DNA of 17,385 nucleotides from CAYWBI01 sp964456445 (GTDB lineage Bacteria; Calditrichota; Calditrichia; Calditrichales; J004). Shown one piece after another: positions 1 to 8,118 of this stretch. Each line of letters opens with the position of its first letter. Within the stretch, counting starts at the first letter, position 1. The notes beneath the pieces were generated by a model. The model searched no databases. It saw only the letters and a program-made list of their open reading frames with translations, and had not been told where the DNA came from. The stretch covers positions 1-17,385 of the forward strand of contig CAYWBI010000075.1 in assembly GCA_964456445.1 (NCBI GenBank), given 5' to 3'. Made by a program: the position numbers and the translations under genes.

Positions 1-123
1 ACAATGTAGTCAAATTCTAAACTATTGTAAAGGTTTTATTGAAACCTTGTACTAGATAATAAGATCTGCTGTCATGTTATAATAATTTTTTGATTTGCCT
101 TTAGCTGATTGCGGTGGTGGTTT

Positions 124-1869
124 TTATTCAGTTTTCATCCGCTTTATCGTCAGCATTGTTATGTCATCATCTTTGGTTGGATCACCTGCGTAAGCGAATA
201 AGCGCTCGATCATTTTCTCATTTATCATTTTGCAGGTTTGCCCTAACGGTATATTTTTAAAAAATTCAATTACCCGGAATTCATCAAATGGATCATTTCC
301 GTTCATAGCTTCGGTTACCCCATCGGTAAACATGCTCAAACATGCACCTTTTGGAAAATCAACCAAGCCGGTTTCAAATGGCATATCGGCCATCATGCCT
401 AAAATGATGCCGCCTTTTTCCAAAGTTTCATGAGTTCCATCCGTGTGAAACAGATATGGAGGGTTATGTCCGGCATTTACAAATTCCAATGTATTGGTCC
501 GTAAATTTAGACGGGCGATAAAAAAAGTAATGTACTTCTCAATAGATGTGTTCTGAAAAATCAAATTATTTAAACGCCCTGTGATTTTTGCTAACGAAAT
601 ATCTCCGTAGCTCAACATACGCAGCCCGGCCTGCAAGTTGGACATCAGTAATGAGGCCGGCATCCCTTTACCAGAAACATCGGCAATGGTGAACAATAGC
701 TCATCGTGTCCTATTGGAATGATATCAAAATAATCGCCCCCTACACGGCGTGATGGGATGTTTAGGCCATGAATGTCATAGCCTGGCACGATCGGCATAC
801 TGGAAGGTAAAAGCCTTTGCTGGATTTCGCGTGCCACATTTAACTCTTCTACCATGCGTTGCTTTTCCAACATCTCTTCAAACAATCGGGCGTTTTCAAT
901 GGCGCTTATCGATGTGCTGGCCAATAGGTTTAAAAAGTTTTTGTCCGCTTCCGTAATTTCCTGTCCGTTCATTTTCGGGCCCAAGAAAATATAACCTCGT
1001 ATTTCCTGCTGCAATATCATTGGTACGATAAGTGAAACACCGGCTTGTAACAATGCTGGAAACTGGCGGTCGATGCTCAGTGGTGTTCTGAATGCTGGGA
1101 TTTTTTCGGCAGCTTTAACACAGCTTCTTATAACCGTTTCGGGAAAAGAAACGCTTTTTCTGTAAACGGTATCCAGTTGACCGTTTTCCTGGTTCTTTAG
1201 CACCACAAAAAAACGATTGATCATCATTTGGCCCATAAGGGACAAGGAAAGTTTTTGAAGGATTTCATCCCGGTTTATGCTTCGGTTCAATTCCTGTCCG
1301 ATTTCGAACAGGGTATTCAGAACCTGCACCTTCTGGTCCAGGGTGCGGTTTACTTGCTGCAGCTCCGCAAATGTCCGGGCGTTGGCAATTGCCGGGGCTG
1401 CTATGTTGCCGAGAGATGATAAAAAATGCAATTCACTTTCTGAAAACGATTGCCCGTTGAGCTTATTGCCCAGGGCAATAAGGCCGATGGTTTTATCCCG
1501 GTTTTGCAATGGGATTAACAAACCCAGTTGATGTTTCCTGAAAAATGCGTCGGTACTATTGTCAATAATGGTTAACGTCGTAGGGATGGTTTTTATAAAA
1601 ACTTCATCAGCTGTACTGAATTGTTTTATTCCTTTTGCAATTTCAATTTTCAATTTACCGCTGTCCGTAAGCAAAAGAATGGCGCCTTTGCTAATCAGCA
1701 TTCGGCCCATGGGGACCAATAATAAATTATTAAGCGCCCCTAAAAGATCAAGCGATGAGTTTAGGCTTTTACTAAATTCAATAAGCGCAGCCAGTTCAAT
1801 ATGTTTTGGGTCTGCGCCTTCTGCCGTTTCAGGGCTGCGGAGTTTGAAACTATTCAAATAATTGTTCAT
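124..1869 (-). CDS. GAF-GAF-SpoIIE (PP2C-type) serine phosphatase, RsbU-like, cytosolic
   Basis: 581 residues with no signal peptide or membrane segment. Two GAF-like domains (about residues 25-165 and 185-330) are joined by helical linkers. A coiled-coil linker (EEMLEKQRMVEELNVAREIQQRLLP, about 331-357, of the type preceding many SpoIIE domains) leads into a PP2C/SpoIIE phosphatase domain (about 375-578). The metal-binding acidic motifs are all visible: GGDYFD (D379, D382), ADVSGKG, FTDGVTEAM and the terminal DDDITML, so the enzyme should be active. By family knowledge it would dephosphorylate a phospho-STAS antagonist and so free a partner held by the RsbW-like kinase. Its start overlaps the stop of the kinase gene by four bases (ATGA), with only a weak ribosome site, so translational coupling is likely. 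The GAF domains are the probable input; their ligand cannot be read from sequence. It is the last gene of the operon. Confidence 0.93.
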   Translation of the reverse strand: MNNYLNSFKLRSPETAEGADPKHIELAALIEFSKSLNSSLDLLGALNNLLLVPMGRMLISKGAILLLTDSGKLKIEIAKGIKQFSTADEVFIKTIPTTLTIIDNSTDAFFRKHQLGLLIPLQNRDKTIGLIALGNKLNGQSFSESELHFLSSLGNIAAPAIANARTFAELQQVNRTLDQKVQVLNTLFEIGQELNRSINRDEILQKLSLSLMGQMMINRFFVVLKNQENGQLDTVYRKSVSFPETVIRSCVKAAEKIPAFRTPLSIDRQFPALLQAGVSLIVPMILQQEIRGYIFLGPKMNGQEITEADKNFLNLLASTSISAIENARLFEEMLEKQRMVEELNVAREIQQRLLPSSMPIVPGYDIHGLNIPSRRVGGDYFDIIPIGHDELLFTIADVSGKGMPASLLMSNLQAGLRMLSYGDISLAKITGRLNNLIFQNTSIEKYITFFIARLNLRTNTLEFVNAGHNPPYLFHTDGTHETLEKGGIILGMMADMPFETGLVDFPKGACLSMFTDGVTEAMNGNDPFDEFRVIEFFKNIPLGQTCKMINEKMIERLFAYAGDPTKDDDITMLTIKRMKTE

Positions 1870-2312
1870 TGCTTTTCATTTAAATCGATATATTTAACCA
1901 TCGTCAGTTGGTTTGTCTTGCCGGGATTAAGTTCATAGTGGATTTCATCCATTAGGGATTTCATCAATTGTAACCCCAGCCCACCTTTTTTCGCTTCGTG
2001 TACGTATTTGGATATATCCGGTTTAGGCATTGTGTCCGGTTTAAACCCTGCTCCTTGATCCGTAATAATTATTTGAAATTTATCATCCTTAAAGAGAACG
2101 CTCAGATCGATCATAATTTCCGGATTATGATGATGCGCATGTTTAATCACATTGGTGCATGCCTCGTCAACAGCCAAAGCGATTTTATCGCAACAATCTC
2201 CCGTGCAACCGGCTTTTTTTGCCAGGTTGGTTACAAAATCCCGAACCACGGCCAGGTTATCCGTGCTGCTGGGAAAGCGGATGTTATACTTCTGTGATTT
2301 TGACATTTTCAT
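1866..2312 (-). CDS. RsbW/SpoIIAB-type anti-sigma serine kinase (GHKL ATPase)
   Basis: 148 residues, the usual length for a stand-alone RsbW/SpoIIAB-type kinase. The GHKL ATP-binding motifs are present: N box VDEACTNVIKHA with the probable catalytic base E50 and Mg-binding N54, G1 box ITDQGAGF (D85, G87, G89), and G2 box KKGGLGLQLM (about 109-117). In this family the protein phosphorylates a STAS antagonist on Ser and alternately binds a target such as a sigma factor. The adjacent STAS gene, 36 bases upstream, is the natural substrate. The start at 2312 has an AGGG seven bases upstream; a second Met two codons on is possible. Odd: a cysteine trio (C36, C40, C41) just before the catalytic helix, C52 within it, and a histidine cluster (H58, H60-H62) straight after it. 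No sigma factor gene is adjacent, so its client is unknown. Confidence 0.9.
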   Translation of the reverse strand: MKMSKSQKYNIRFPSSTDNLAVVRDFVTNLAKKAGCTGDCCDKIALAVDEACTNVIKHAHHHNPEIMIDLSVLFKDDKFQIIITDQGAGFKPDTMPKPDISKYVHEAKKGGLGLQLMKSLMDEIHYELNPGKTNQLTMVKYIDLNEKQ

Positions 2313-2348
2313 CGTTGAACCCTGTTTTTACTATATGCGAAAAATGGG

Positions 2349-2702
2349 CTAATTGGTTGCATTATACTTGTCTTTGGCCTCGTTCAACGTGTCATAAATT
2401 TCGAACAGCGCCGGAAATCCCAACAAATCAAAAACCTTAAACACCTTTGCCGACAGATCGGATATTTTGATATCGCCGCCTTCATCACGCACTTCTTCAA
2501 CAAAACCCATAAATACGCCAAGCCCGGCGCTTGAAATATAGTCCAAAGCCTTAAGGCTAACAATGATGTTCAACCGTTTTTCGTGGATCAGCGCTTGCAG
2601 TGCGTCTTCAAATTTTGGCGCGGTGTGTGCGTCGAGATAGCCGGACAGGTGCAGTACGGATATATCCTTTTCATCTGTCCGGGATACTTCAAATCCCCCC
2701 AT
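2349..2702 (-). CDS. STAS-domain anti-sigma factor antagonist (RsbV/SpoIIAA-like)
   Basis: 117 residues, one STAS domain. The phosphorylation motif is YISSAGLGVFMGF; aligning on GLG with SpoIIAA's DSSGLG puts the phospho-acceptor at Ser58. The residue before it is Ser, not Asp, which is common in this broad family. Expected role: in its unphosphorylated form it binds the RsbW-like kinase encoded next and releases that kinase's client; the SpoIIE phosphatases on either side would regenerate it. Start choice: the frame stays open to a TTG at 2753, but the ATG at 2702 has a strong GGAGG five bases upstream and gives the canonical N-terminus, so it is preferred. It lies 51 bases after the membrane phosphatase gene and 36 bases before the kinase gene, in one operon. 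Confidence 0.92.
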   Translation of the reverse strand: MGGFEVSRTDEKDISVLHLSGYLDAHTAPKFEDALQALIHEKRLNIIVSLKALDYISSAGLGVFMGFVEEVRDEGGDIKISDLSAKVFKVFDLLGFPALFEIYDTLNEAKDKYNATN

Positions 2703-2707
2703 CTTTT

Positions 2708-2712
2708 CCTCC
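2708..2712 (-). promoter_or_regulatory. Ribosome binding site that sets the STAS gene start
   Basis: Reads GGAGG on the minus strand, five bases before the ATG at 2702. It favours a 117-residue product over the 134-residue TTG-initiated alternative, which would abut the preceding gene's stop and add a non-STAS tail. Confidence 0.75.
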
Positions 2713-2753
2713 GTTTTTAGTATGATGATTGCATGGAAATATTCTTTCGGCAA

Positions 2754-4835
2754 TCAATATTTAACTAAAAGTAATGTTAGGTCATCATGTAAATTCTGGC
2801 CATCTAAAAATGCCAGTATGCTATCGATTATAACATCTTTTAATTCATCCATATCGAGCGTTGCGTTTTCAGCAATAATTTTTCCAAGCCGTTCCTCGCC
2901 AAATTCGTCACCGCTCTTGTTCATGGCTTCCGATAGCCCATCGGTATAAAAGGCGAGGATGTCCCCTGGCATCAGGGCCAGGCTTTCTTCTTTAAGCAAA
3001 TCTTCAAATAAGGCGCCCCGGTTAAAGCCAACAGCCATCCCCGGTGGCGTATGAACAGAAATTCGTTCCGATGAATGTGAATAATGAAGCACCGGGCAAT
3101 GTCCGGCACGTGCAAACCGAAGTTGATTTCTCCTGGTATCGATCCGGGCGGCCAGCAAGGTAATAAAGGATTTTTTCTCAAGGGAGTCAAACAGTATTCG
3201 GTTTATGTTCACCAAAATGTCATAAGGTGAATCAAACGTACGCGTGATGGACTGAACAATTCCCTTTGTTTCAGCCATATAAAAAGCGGCGGATGTCCCT
3301 TTCCCGCTAACATCACCAATAATTAATCCAAGTGTATCGGAACCATGTGTGTAAAAATCATAATAATCACCGCCAACCTCATAAGCGGTTATAGTTAAAC
3401 TTTTTACCTGTAATGCACCTACAACGGGTATGGACTGTGGCAACAGGCGCATCTGAACTTCACGGGCAATCTGCAGCTCCTGTTCCATGCGCTCCTGGCT
3501 TAAGGAGTTCTTTACCAGTTTTACATTTTCCAGGGCGATTGCCGTTTGGTTGGCATAAGCCTCGAGCATGGTAATGTCATCCGGATCGAAGCCATATTCT
3601 TGCGGTTTAGCGGCAAAAAGAATACCTATTATTTGGCCGGCCTTGTCTATTAGAGGCGAAGCCGCAAGGGAAGAAATTTCCTTGTTCCATAGATGTAAAT
3701 CCTGGAATTGTTCGTTGTGGGGCAAATTATTGATGGTGAAAGAATTCTGTTCTTCAATAATCCTTAGACCAATTTGTTGTAAGGAAGGATTGTTAAATTC
3801 GATATGACTGGTTTCGATGGATGCATGGGAAGCGGCAATATTAAGCTGATCGGTTTGCTTGTCATAAATTTCAATCCAGGTGAAATTGGATTCAACGACT
3901 TCACTCACCATGGGCACAATAAGTTGAAGCAGTTTTTTTTGATCAAACTCTGCCGAAATAATCCGCCCTAATTTATGTAAGGAATGGACTTCGCGCATTT
4001 TACGGTCAAATACCCGTGCGGTTGGTAATTGGAATAAAATGGTTATACTGCCAAATAGCGTATAGATAACCAAAAAGTACCAACTGAGATTCGTGTATGC
4101 GGCCAGGCCTACACTATGCGCGGCGACTGTATCACGGAAAGTGTAGTCAAATAGAAATATCAGTGCCCATAACAAGGCCATTGAGAGCAGGAAGTAGGTG
4201 TATTTTTTTTTACGGGAGAGATAAATTATCCAGGTGTTCTGAGTGCTCAAAATGGCAAACATGGAAAGTGATAGGATTGTTGCCAGGCTTATAAACCAGC
4301 CGGCGCCAGTAAAATGGATATCCAGGGGCTGTTGGAAAATTATGGTAAAAACTATTGATATCAATGAGCTGATAATAGCCAGACCTACATAGATACGCGT
4401 CCATTTTTTTTGCTTATAGTAGATAAGGTTCCGTAGGATCAACAACATGGGAACTAAAAAAACTATGGCCGCGATGGATATAAGATTGCTGTAAAGTAAA
4501 CTTTTAAAGTTGTCCGCTTGTGCCGGGAATTCGGTTCCGGTAAATGAGGCGGGAAATGCAAGTTTAAAAACAAAGGTCCAGACATAAATTCCTGCAAGAA
4601 GAAGGATAAATGTTTTTAAGTTTTCTGTGATATCTGTTGAGTTGACAAATTTCTTTTGCCGGATGTAGTAGTAATAGACGATACTGATGAAGATGGAAAT
4701 TGCTTCATTTATAAATTTCCATTGCTCAAAAGGCTGTGTGCTGGAAAAACGGACAATATCAAAGGTAAAGGTAAACAATCCCAACAAAATGATGGCTGCA
4801 ATCAGGAATTTTGAAGGGATATTTACTTGTTTCAT
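2754..4835 (-). CDS. 8-TM GAF-SpoIIE (PP2C-type) serine phosphatase, membrane RsbU-like
   Basis: 693 residues. About eight hydrophobic segments lie within residues 8-270 (roughly 8-28, 44-62, 73-93, 112-135, 147-168, 180-203, 212-232, 248-270), an unassigned membrane sensor region. Then come a short helix, a GAF-like domain (about 290-440), the coiled-coil linker QERMEQELQIAREVQMRLLP and a SpoIIE/PP2C domain (about 470-690). Metal-binding motifs are intact: GGDYYD (D490, D493), GDVSGKG, FYTDGLSEAM and DDLTLLLV. It should sit in the inner membrane and dephosphorylate the STAS antagonist encoded just downstream. The ATG overlaps the stop of the lipoprotein gene (ATGA), and an AAGGTG lies upstream, so the two are probably translated in tandem. 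It shares the phosphatase architecture of the last gene in the operon but has a membrane rather than a soluble input. Confidence 0.93.
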   Translation of the reverse strand: MKQVNIPSKFLIAAIILLGLFTFTFDIVRFSSTQPFEQWKFINEAISIFISIVYYYYIRQKKFVNSTDITENLKTFILLLAGIYVWTFVFKLAFPASFTGTEFPAQADNFKSLLYSNLISIAAIVFLVPMLLILRNLIYYKQKKWTRIYVGLAIISSLISIVFTIIFQQPLDIHFTGAGWFISLATILSLSMFAILSTQNTWIIYLSRKKKYTYFLLSMALLWALIFLFDYTFRDTVAAHSVGLAAYTNLSWYFLVIYTLFGSITILFQLPTARVFDRKMREVHSLHKLGRIISAEFDQKKLLQLIVPMVSEVVESNFTWIEIYDKQTDQLNIAASHASIETSHIEFNNPSLQQIGLRIIEEQNSFTINNLPHNEQFQDLHLWNKEISSLAASPLIDKAGQIIGILFAAKPQEYGFDPDDITMLEAYANQTAIALENVKLVKNSLSQERMEQELQIAREVQMRLLPQSIPVVGALQVKSLTITAYEVGGDYYDFYTHGSDTLGLIIGDVSGKGTSAAFYMAETKGIVQSITRTFDSPYDILVNINRILFDSLEKKSFITLLAARIDTRRNQLRFARAGHCPVLHYSHSSERISVHTPPGMAVGFNRGALFEDLLKEESLALMPGDILAFYTDGLSEAMNKSGDEFGEERLGKIIAENATLDMDELKDVIIDSILAFLDGQNLHDDLTLLLVKY

Positions 4836-6109
4836 TCTATATACACCTTAAATGGTTGCCCATCACTCTGGAATATACCGATTAAACTTAAGTCGGGCCG
4901 ATAGTGATAAATTTTGCCCGAGCCGGCGTCGGTTAGGATGATGTTGCCATTGGCGGGATTTACCCGAATATCCGTTGGCCTTGTAAATCCATCCTGCGCT
5001 TTCAGACGTAAACCGCTTAGAGAAAGTTGCACGAGCGAAGAATTTAACTTTCCCGGTTTTATAATCCAAATGGAGGGGCGGACGACGCCATCGATATCAA
5101 AGGCATAGATAGTGGTATCGTTATAAACGCTGTTAACAGCGCCATTCAATAAATCATAACGGTAAAGAATACTATGTCTTTGCCTGTCTTCACGGAAATA
5201 CAATTTCTTGTTAAACTTATCGGTGCGCAGCAGTGTGATATTTTCAAAAAATGAACCGTCGGGACGTTTAGTGATGCTGTCCTGTATTCCGCCAATACTA
5301 TCAAGACTAATTATTCGCCGGCCATCAGAGTCAATGATATAATACCTAAGGCCAAGCTTTACTATTTGAGATGGATGTTTTAGATGCACATCCATTCGGC
5401 TTCCTATGATATTATCAACCGAAATGGCATATAAACCGGAGATAGAATCAAGCAGCCAAAATTCTTTTTGACTATCGTTATAAACTCCGTCTAATGGAGC
5501 GTTTTTACTGTCGGAACTTGCCAGGCTTCGGCCGTTGGCCAGATCAAGCAATTCATACGTCCTGAAATCCGGATAGGTGACAAGTCCAACTTGATTTGCA
5601 GAATCTATCGCCAGGGCCTGTGGTTGCCATATACCTAGTATGCGCAGGTCCCTCTGTTTCAGGTCATAACTAAAATGTTGGATTTCGTAGGAATAGATAT
5701 CCAGCACCCATATAGAACCGGGACCGGTGATTGCGCTAACCGTACCGGATGGCGCCGAGAGGCGGTCGTCTCCACGGAAAATCAAATAGTACTCATAGGG
5801 TGTGTCATCCTGGACAACCGTATCCGTATATGTGATTGCATTGGGCAGAAGTTCCGCCAACGCCGAAAACTGAGCCTGGTGTTCCTGTTTTTTATATAGG
5901 AGTATGGATTTCACAGGGGTTGTTTCCGGCGGGCCCCACTCTAATTTTATCGACGAGTTGCTACCAATGGCGTCCAACCCTACGTCGATGGTCGCCTTCG
6001 GGTAAGACGGATCAAATATATTTGTCCGTTTACGTTCTGTGCATGATATGAACAGGATGGTAAGAACGATACAATACAATACAATATGAGACATTAAACG
6101 ATTCATCAT
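4832..6109 (-). CDS. Secreted lipoprotein with Fn3-like and NHL/propeller-like regions, phosphatase-linked
   Basis: 425 residues. The N-terminus is a lipoprotein signal: a hydrophobic stretch ending LFISC with Cys23 as the lipidated residue, followed by a TNIFDP-like segment of a kind common in FCB-group lipoproteins. Residues about 38-127 resemble an Fn3-type beta sandwich (KLEWGPP, ITYTDTVVQDDTPYEYYL). Residues about 130-425 are regular beta-rich repeats with NHL/propeller-like phrases (PQALAIDSANQVGLV, RPTDIRVNPANGNIILTDAG). The molecular function is not recognised; such folds usually bind proteins or ligands. The start offers two adjacent Met codons and no clear Shine-Dalgarno. It is the first gene of the partner-switching operon and overlaps the 8-TM phosphatase gene by four bases, suggesting an extracytoplasmic partner or sensor for it. 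That link is inference from context. Confidence 0.8.
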   Translation of the reverse strand: MMNRLMSHIVLYCIVLTILFISCTERKRTNIFDPSYPKATIDVGLDAIGSNSSIKLEWGPPETTPVKSILLYKKQEHQAQFSALAELLPNAITYTDTVVQDDTPYEYYLIFRGDDRLSAPSGTVSAITGPGSIWVLDIYSYEIQHFSYDLKQRDLRILGIWQPQALAIDSANQVGLVTYPDFRTYELLDLANGRSLASSDSKNAPLDGVYNDSQKEFWLLDSISGLYAISVDNIIGSRMDVHLKHPSQIVKLGLRYYIIDSDGRRIISLDSIGGIQDSITKRPDGSFFENITLLRTDKFNKKLYFREDRQRHSILYRYDLLNGAVNSVYNDTTIYAFDIDGVVRPSIWIIKPGKLNSSLVQLSLSGLRLKAQDGFTRPTDIRVNPANGNIILTDAGSGKIYHYRPDLSLIGIFQSDGQPFKVYIE

Positions 6110-6141
6110 AAACCGGGTTTACTGAAAATTGTTGATTGGCG

Positions 6142-6155
6142 ATTTTATATAAAAT
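6142..6155. repeat. Perfect 14-base AT palindrome upstream of the lipoprotein-phosphatase operon
   Basis: ATTTTATATAAAAT reads identically on both strands, 32 bases before the lipoprotein start codon. It could be an operator or part of a -10 region (it contains TATAAA on the minus strand), but an AT-rich palindrome of this size can arise by chance. Confidence 0.35.
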
Positions 6156-6332
6156 AGTCTAACCGCTAAAATGTGATACCGTTCAATATACAAAAAAATG
6201 TATAATTTTGAAGAGTGGCTGAGGAAATTGACGCTTTATGCAGATGATCTGTCATATATTATGGTTAAGGTGGAGACTTAACAAGCGCGGGTATAACCAT
6301 TCATACGGACTGGGTCTTTTGGATGGAAGCTT

Positions 6333-6365
6333 ACCCCTCGCTGGAATGTTTTCCAAAGAGGGGGT
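6333..6365 (-). terminator. Hairpin 3' of adk, possible terminator or mRNA-end stem
   Basis: Outer arms ACCCCTC (6333-6339) and GAGGGGGT (6358-6365, one extra G) enclose inner arms TGGAA (6342-6346) and TTCCA (6351-6355) with a TGTT loop, about 12 pairs in all. It starts 17 bases after the adk stop on the minus strand. No U-tract follows on that strand, and only TTT on the plus strand, so it is not a textbook intrinsic terminator. Confidence 0.4.
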
Positions 6366-6382
6366 TTATTGACTTGTTCCGT

Positions 6383-6946
6383 TCAGGAAGTGTGTAAAGG
6401 GAGCAGCACATTTTTTAAGCTCTCATAAACGCTATCAATAGGCTGGTTGCCGTCGATAGATGCAAATTGGTTACGTTTTTCGTAATATGCTTTGACCGGT
6501 GCAGTTTGCCTGTTGTATATTTCCAGGCGTTTTCGGATGGTTTCTTCATTGTCATCGGCCCTGCGGCGCAAAAACAAACGTTTGACGATCTCTTCGTCCG
6601 GAACGCGTATTTCTACGCATTTGAAATCAGGTATATTGTGTTTTTGCAACAAATGTGTCAACCCTTCGGCCTGGGGGATGGTACGTGGAAAGCCGTCGAG
6701 AATAAACCCGTTTATACAATCCGGCCCGATGATGCGTTCTTCGATGATGCCTAAAATAATGTCATCGGCAACCAGCTCTCCGGTTGCCATTTGCGTTTTT
6801 GCCTTTTTCCCCATTTCTGTCCCGGCCGAAACTGCGGCCCGTAGCATTTCACCGGTTGAAATTTGTGGAATATTATAATCCTTGCTTATCCTTTGGGCTT
6901 GTGTCCCTTTACCAACGCCAGGTGCACCAAAGAGAATCAGAAACAT
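6383..6946 (-). CDS. adk: Adenylate kinase (short-LID form)
   Basis: 187 residues. It catalyses ATP + AMP to 2 ADP in the cytosol, balancing adenine nucleotides. Walker A is GAPGVGKGT (residues 7-15). The AMP-binding region follows (ISTGEMLRAAVSAGTEMG, then GELVADDIILGII). GFILDGFPRTIPQA is the conserved NMP/ATP core motif, and RRRADDNEETIRKRLEIYNRQT supplies the LID-border arginines. The LID domain is the short, zinc-free form, so the protein is shorter than the 214-residue E. coli enzyme; this is a normal variant. An AAAGGAG five bases before the ATG supports the start. It lies 71 bases downstream of rlmN on the same strand, not beside secY and ribosomal protein genes as in many bacteria. 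A weak TTCAAC-N18-TATATA pair in the gap could be its own promoter. Confidence 0.96.
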   Translation of the reverse strand: MFLILFGAPGVGKGTQAQRISKDYNIPQISTGEMLRAAVSAGTEMGKKAKTQMATGELVADDIILGIIEERIIGPDCINGFILDGFPRTIPQAEGLTHLLQKHNIPDFKCVEIRVPDEEIVKRLFLRRRADDNEETIRKRLEIYNRQTAPVKAYYEKRNQFASIDGNQPIDSVYESLKNVLLPLHTS

Positions 6947-7017
6947 GTTAGCTCCTTTGTGATTTTTGTATCATCCCTATATACGACTCTAGAATGGATG
7001 CGTTGAATTTTAACCTG

Positions 7018-8076
7018 CTATTTTTTCAGTATTTTCTTTTGATTGTTTTTTGCATAAAGCTGCCCACATGCAGCCTGTATTTCCCAGCCCTTTCTTTTAC
7101 GTATTGTAATGCGCCGGCTACGATTATTCACAAGTTGCTCAAATGCATGAATTTTCTCCTGTGATGGGGGCAGATATTGAGGGTCGTCTGAGTTACAGGG
7201 AATAACATTTATTTTACACGGGATACGATGTGTAAGTGCAACAAGCTGTTTGGCATCTTCCGGTGTTGCGTTATAGTTGTCTATCAGTACATATTCAAAA
7301 GTGATCAGTTTTTTGCTGCTTTCGCAATATTCCTTTGCGGCATTTAAAAGCATTTCGATTGGATACCGTTTCGAGACGGGCATAATTTGCTTACGGACGT
7401 CATCTCTGACACTGTTTAGTGAAATAGCCAGGCTAAAAGGTTGCTTTTCTTTAGTAAAGCGTTTTATTCCTGGAAGGATACCGCTGGTGGATATGGTAAT
7501 ACGCCGGGTTGACATGCCATAACCATTGGGGGACGTCAGCACCTGTGCGGCACGGATAACATTATCATAGTTGAGCATTGGTTCGCCCATCCCCATATAC
7601 ACGACATTGGATGGCCGTTGGTTTATTTCCGCCTCCATGTTCAAAACTTGTTCAACAATTTCACCGCTTGTCAGGTTACGTAAAAAACCCATTTTTCCGG
7701 TAGCACAAAATTTACAATCCAATGCGCAGCCCACCTGAGAAGAAATACAAAAAGTGGTACGTTTACCCTCGCGTATTACGACACTTTCCATTTTATAACC
7801 GTCGGTCATTTCCCATAAAAATTTCTGGGTATTGTCTTTGGCAGATGTCACTTCATCCACTTTTTTTAAACTGCGCAGTGTAAATTTTTCCGCTAATTCT
7901 GCCCGTAATTTTTTTGAAAGCGTGGTGATGTCATCAAAAGATGGAACATTTTGAACCAGGGTTGCTTCAATGATTTGTTTGCTGCGGTAGGTTGCAACGT
8001 CCATTTCGCTCAATATGTCTTTTAATGCTTCGGTAGAAAGGTCGAGTATTGGGATTTTCATGGATTTAATTGGCAA
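7018..8076 (-). CDS. rlmN: RlmN, radical SAM 23S rRNA (A2503-C2)/tRNA (A37) methyltransferase
   Basis: 352 residues from TTG at 8076, or 347 from ATG at 8061. It methylates C2 of adenosine in 23S rRNA and some tRNAs using two SAM molecules and a [4Fe-4S] cluster. The radical SAM motif is CALDCKFC (C117, C121, C124). The two catalytic cysteines of the family are visible: C110 in RTTFCISSQVGC and C337 in EIQAACGQL. Also present are YMGMGEPMLNYDNV (SAM-binding GEP motif), RITISTSGILPGI and NVIPCNSDD. The TTG start has a GAGG ten bases upstream and the ATG has no clear site, so the 5' end is unsettled by five codons. It is divergent from the moxR gene, 87 bases away. Confidence 0.96.
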   Translation of the reverse strand: MPIKSMKIPILDLSTEALKDILSEMDVATYRSKQIIEATLVQNVPSFDDITTLSKKLRAELAEKFTLRSLKKVDEVTSAKDNTQKFLWEMTDGYKMESVVIREGKRTTFCISSQVGCALDCKFCATGKMGFLRNLTSGEIVEQVLNMEAEINQRPSNVVYMGMGEPMLNYDNVIRAAQVLTSPNGYGMSTRRITISTSGILPGIKRFTKEKQPFSLAISLNSVRDDVRKQIMPVSKRYPIEMLLNAAKEYCESSKKLITFEYVLIDNYNATPEDAKQLVALTHRIPCKINVIPCNSDDPQYLPPSQEKIHAFEQLVNNRSRRITIRKRKGWEIQAACGQLYAKNNQKKILKK

Positions 8077-8118
8077 TATTATGGAACCTCATTAAATTAA
8101 AGATTTTTAAGTTAAGGA

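Larger units (their letters stand above)
6110..6382. other. 273-base intergenic region between the lipoprotein and adk genes
   Basis: Both flanking genes are on the minus strand, so this is the 3' side of adk and the upstream region of the partner-switching operon. It contains a perfect AT palindrome (6142-6155), a GC-rich hairpin (6333-6365) and a plus-strand 27-codon frame (6198-6281) preceded by a run of A and no ribosome site. No convincing minus-strand -35/-10 pair was found by eye, although the operon must start here or read through from adk. Confidence 0.6.

Noticed and set aside
30..48. AAGGTTT/AAACCTT hairpin after the last gene of the minus-strand operon as a terminator
   Set aside because: The stem is AT-rich, lies 75 bases past the stop and has no T run on the minus strand; the first 123 bases otherwise show nothing I can support.
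2519..2540. Missing Asp before the phospho-Ser in the STAS motif (ISSAGLG)
   Set aside because: This form is frequent in anti-sigma antagonist families and the phospho-Ser is kept.
2703..2753. Longer STAS protein starting at a TTG at 2753
   Set aside because: The extra 17 residues are not STAS-like, while the internal ATG has a strong GGAGG at ideal spacing.
6383..6946. Adenylate kinase with a missing LID domain, possibly a broken gene
   Set aside because: The short-LID type is a normal variant and all catalytic motifs are intact.
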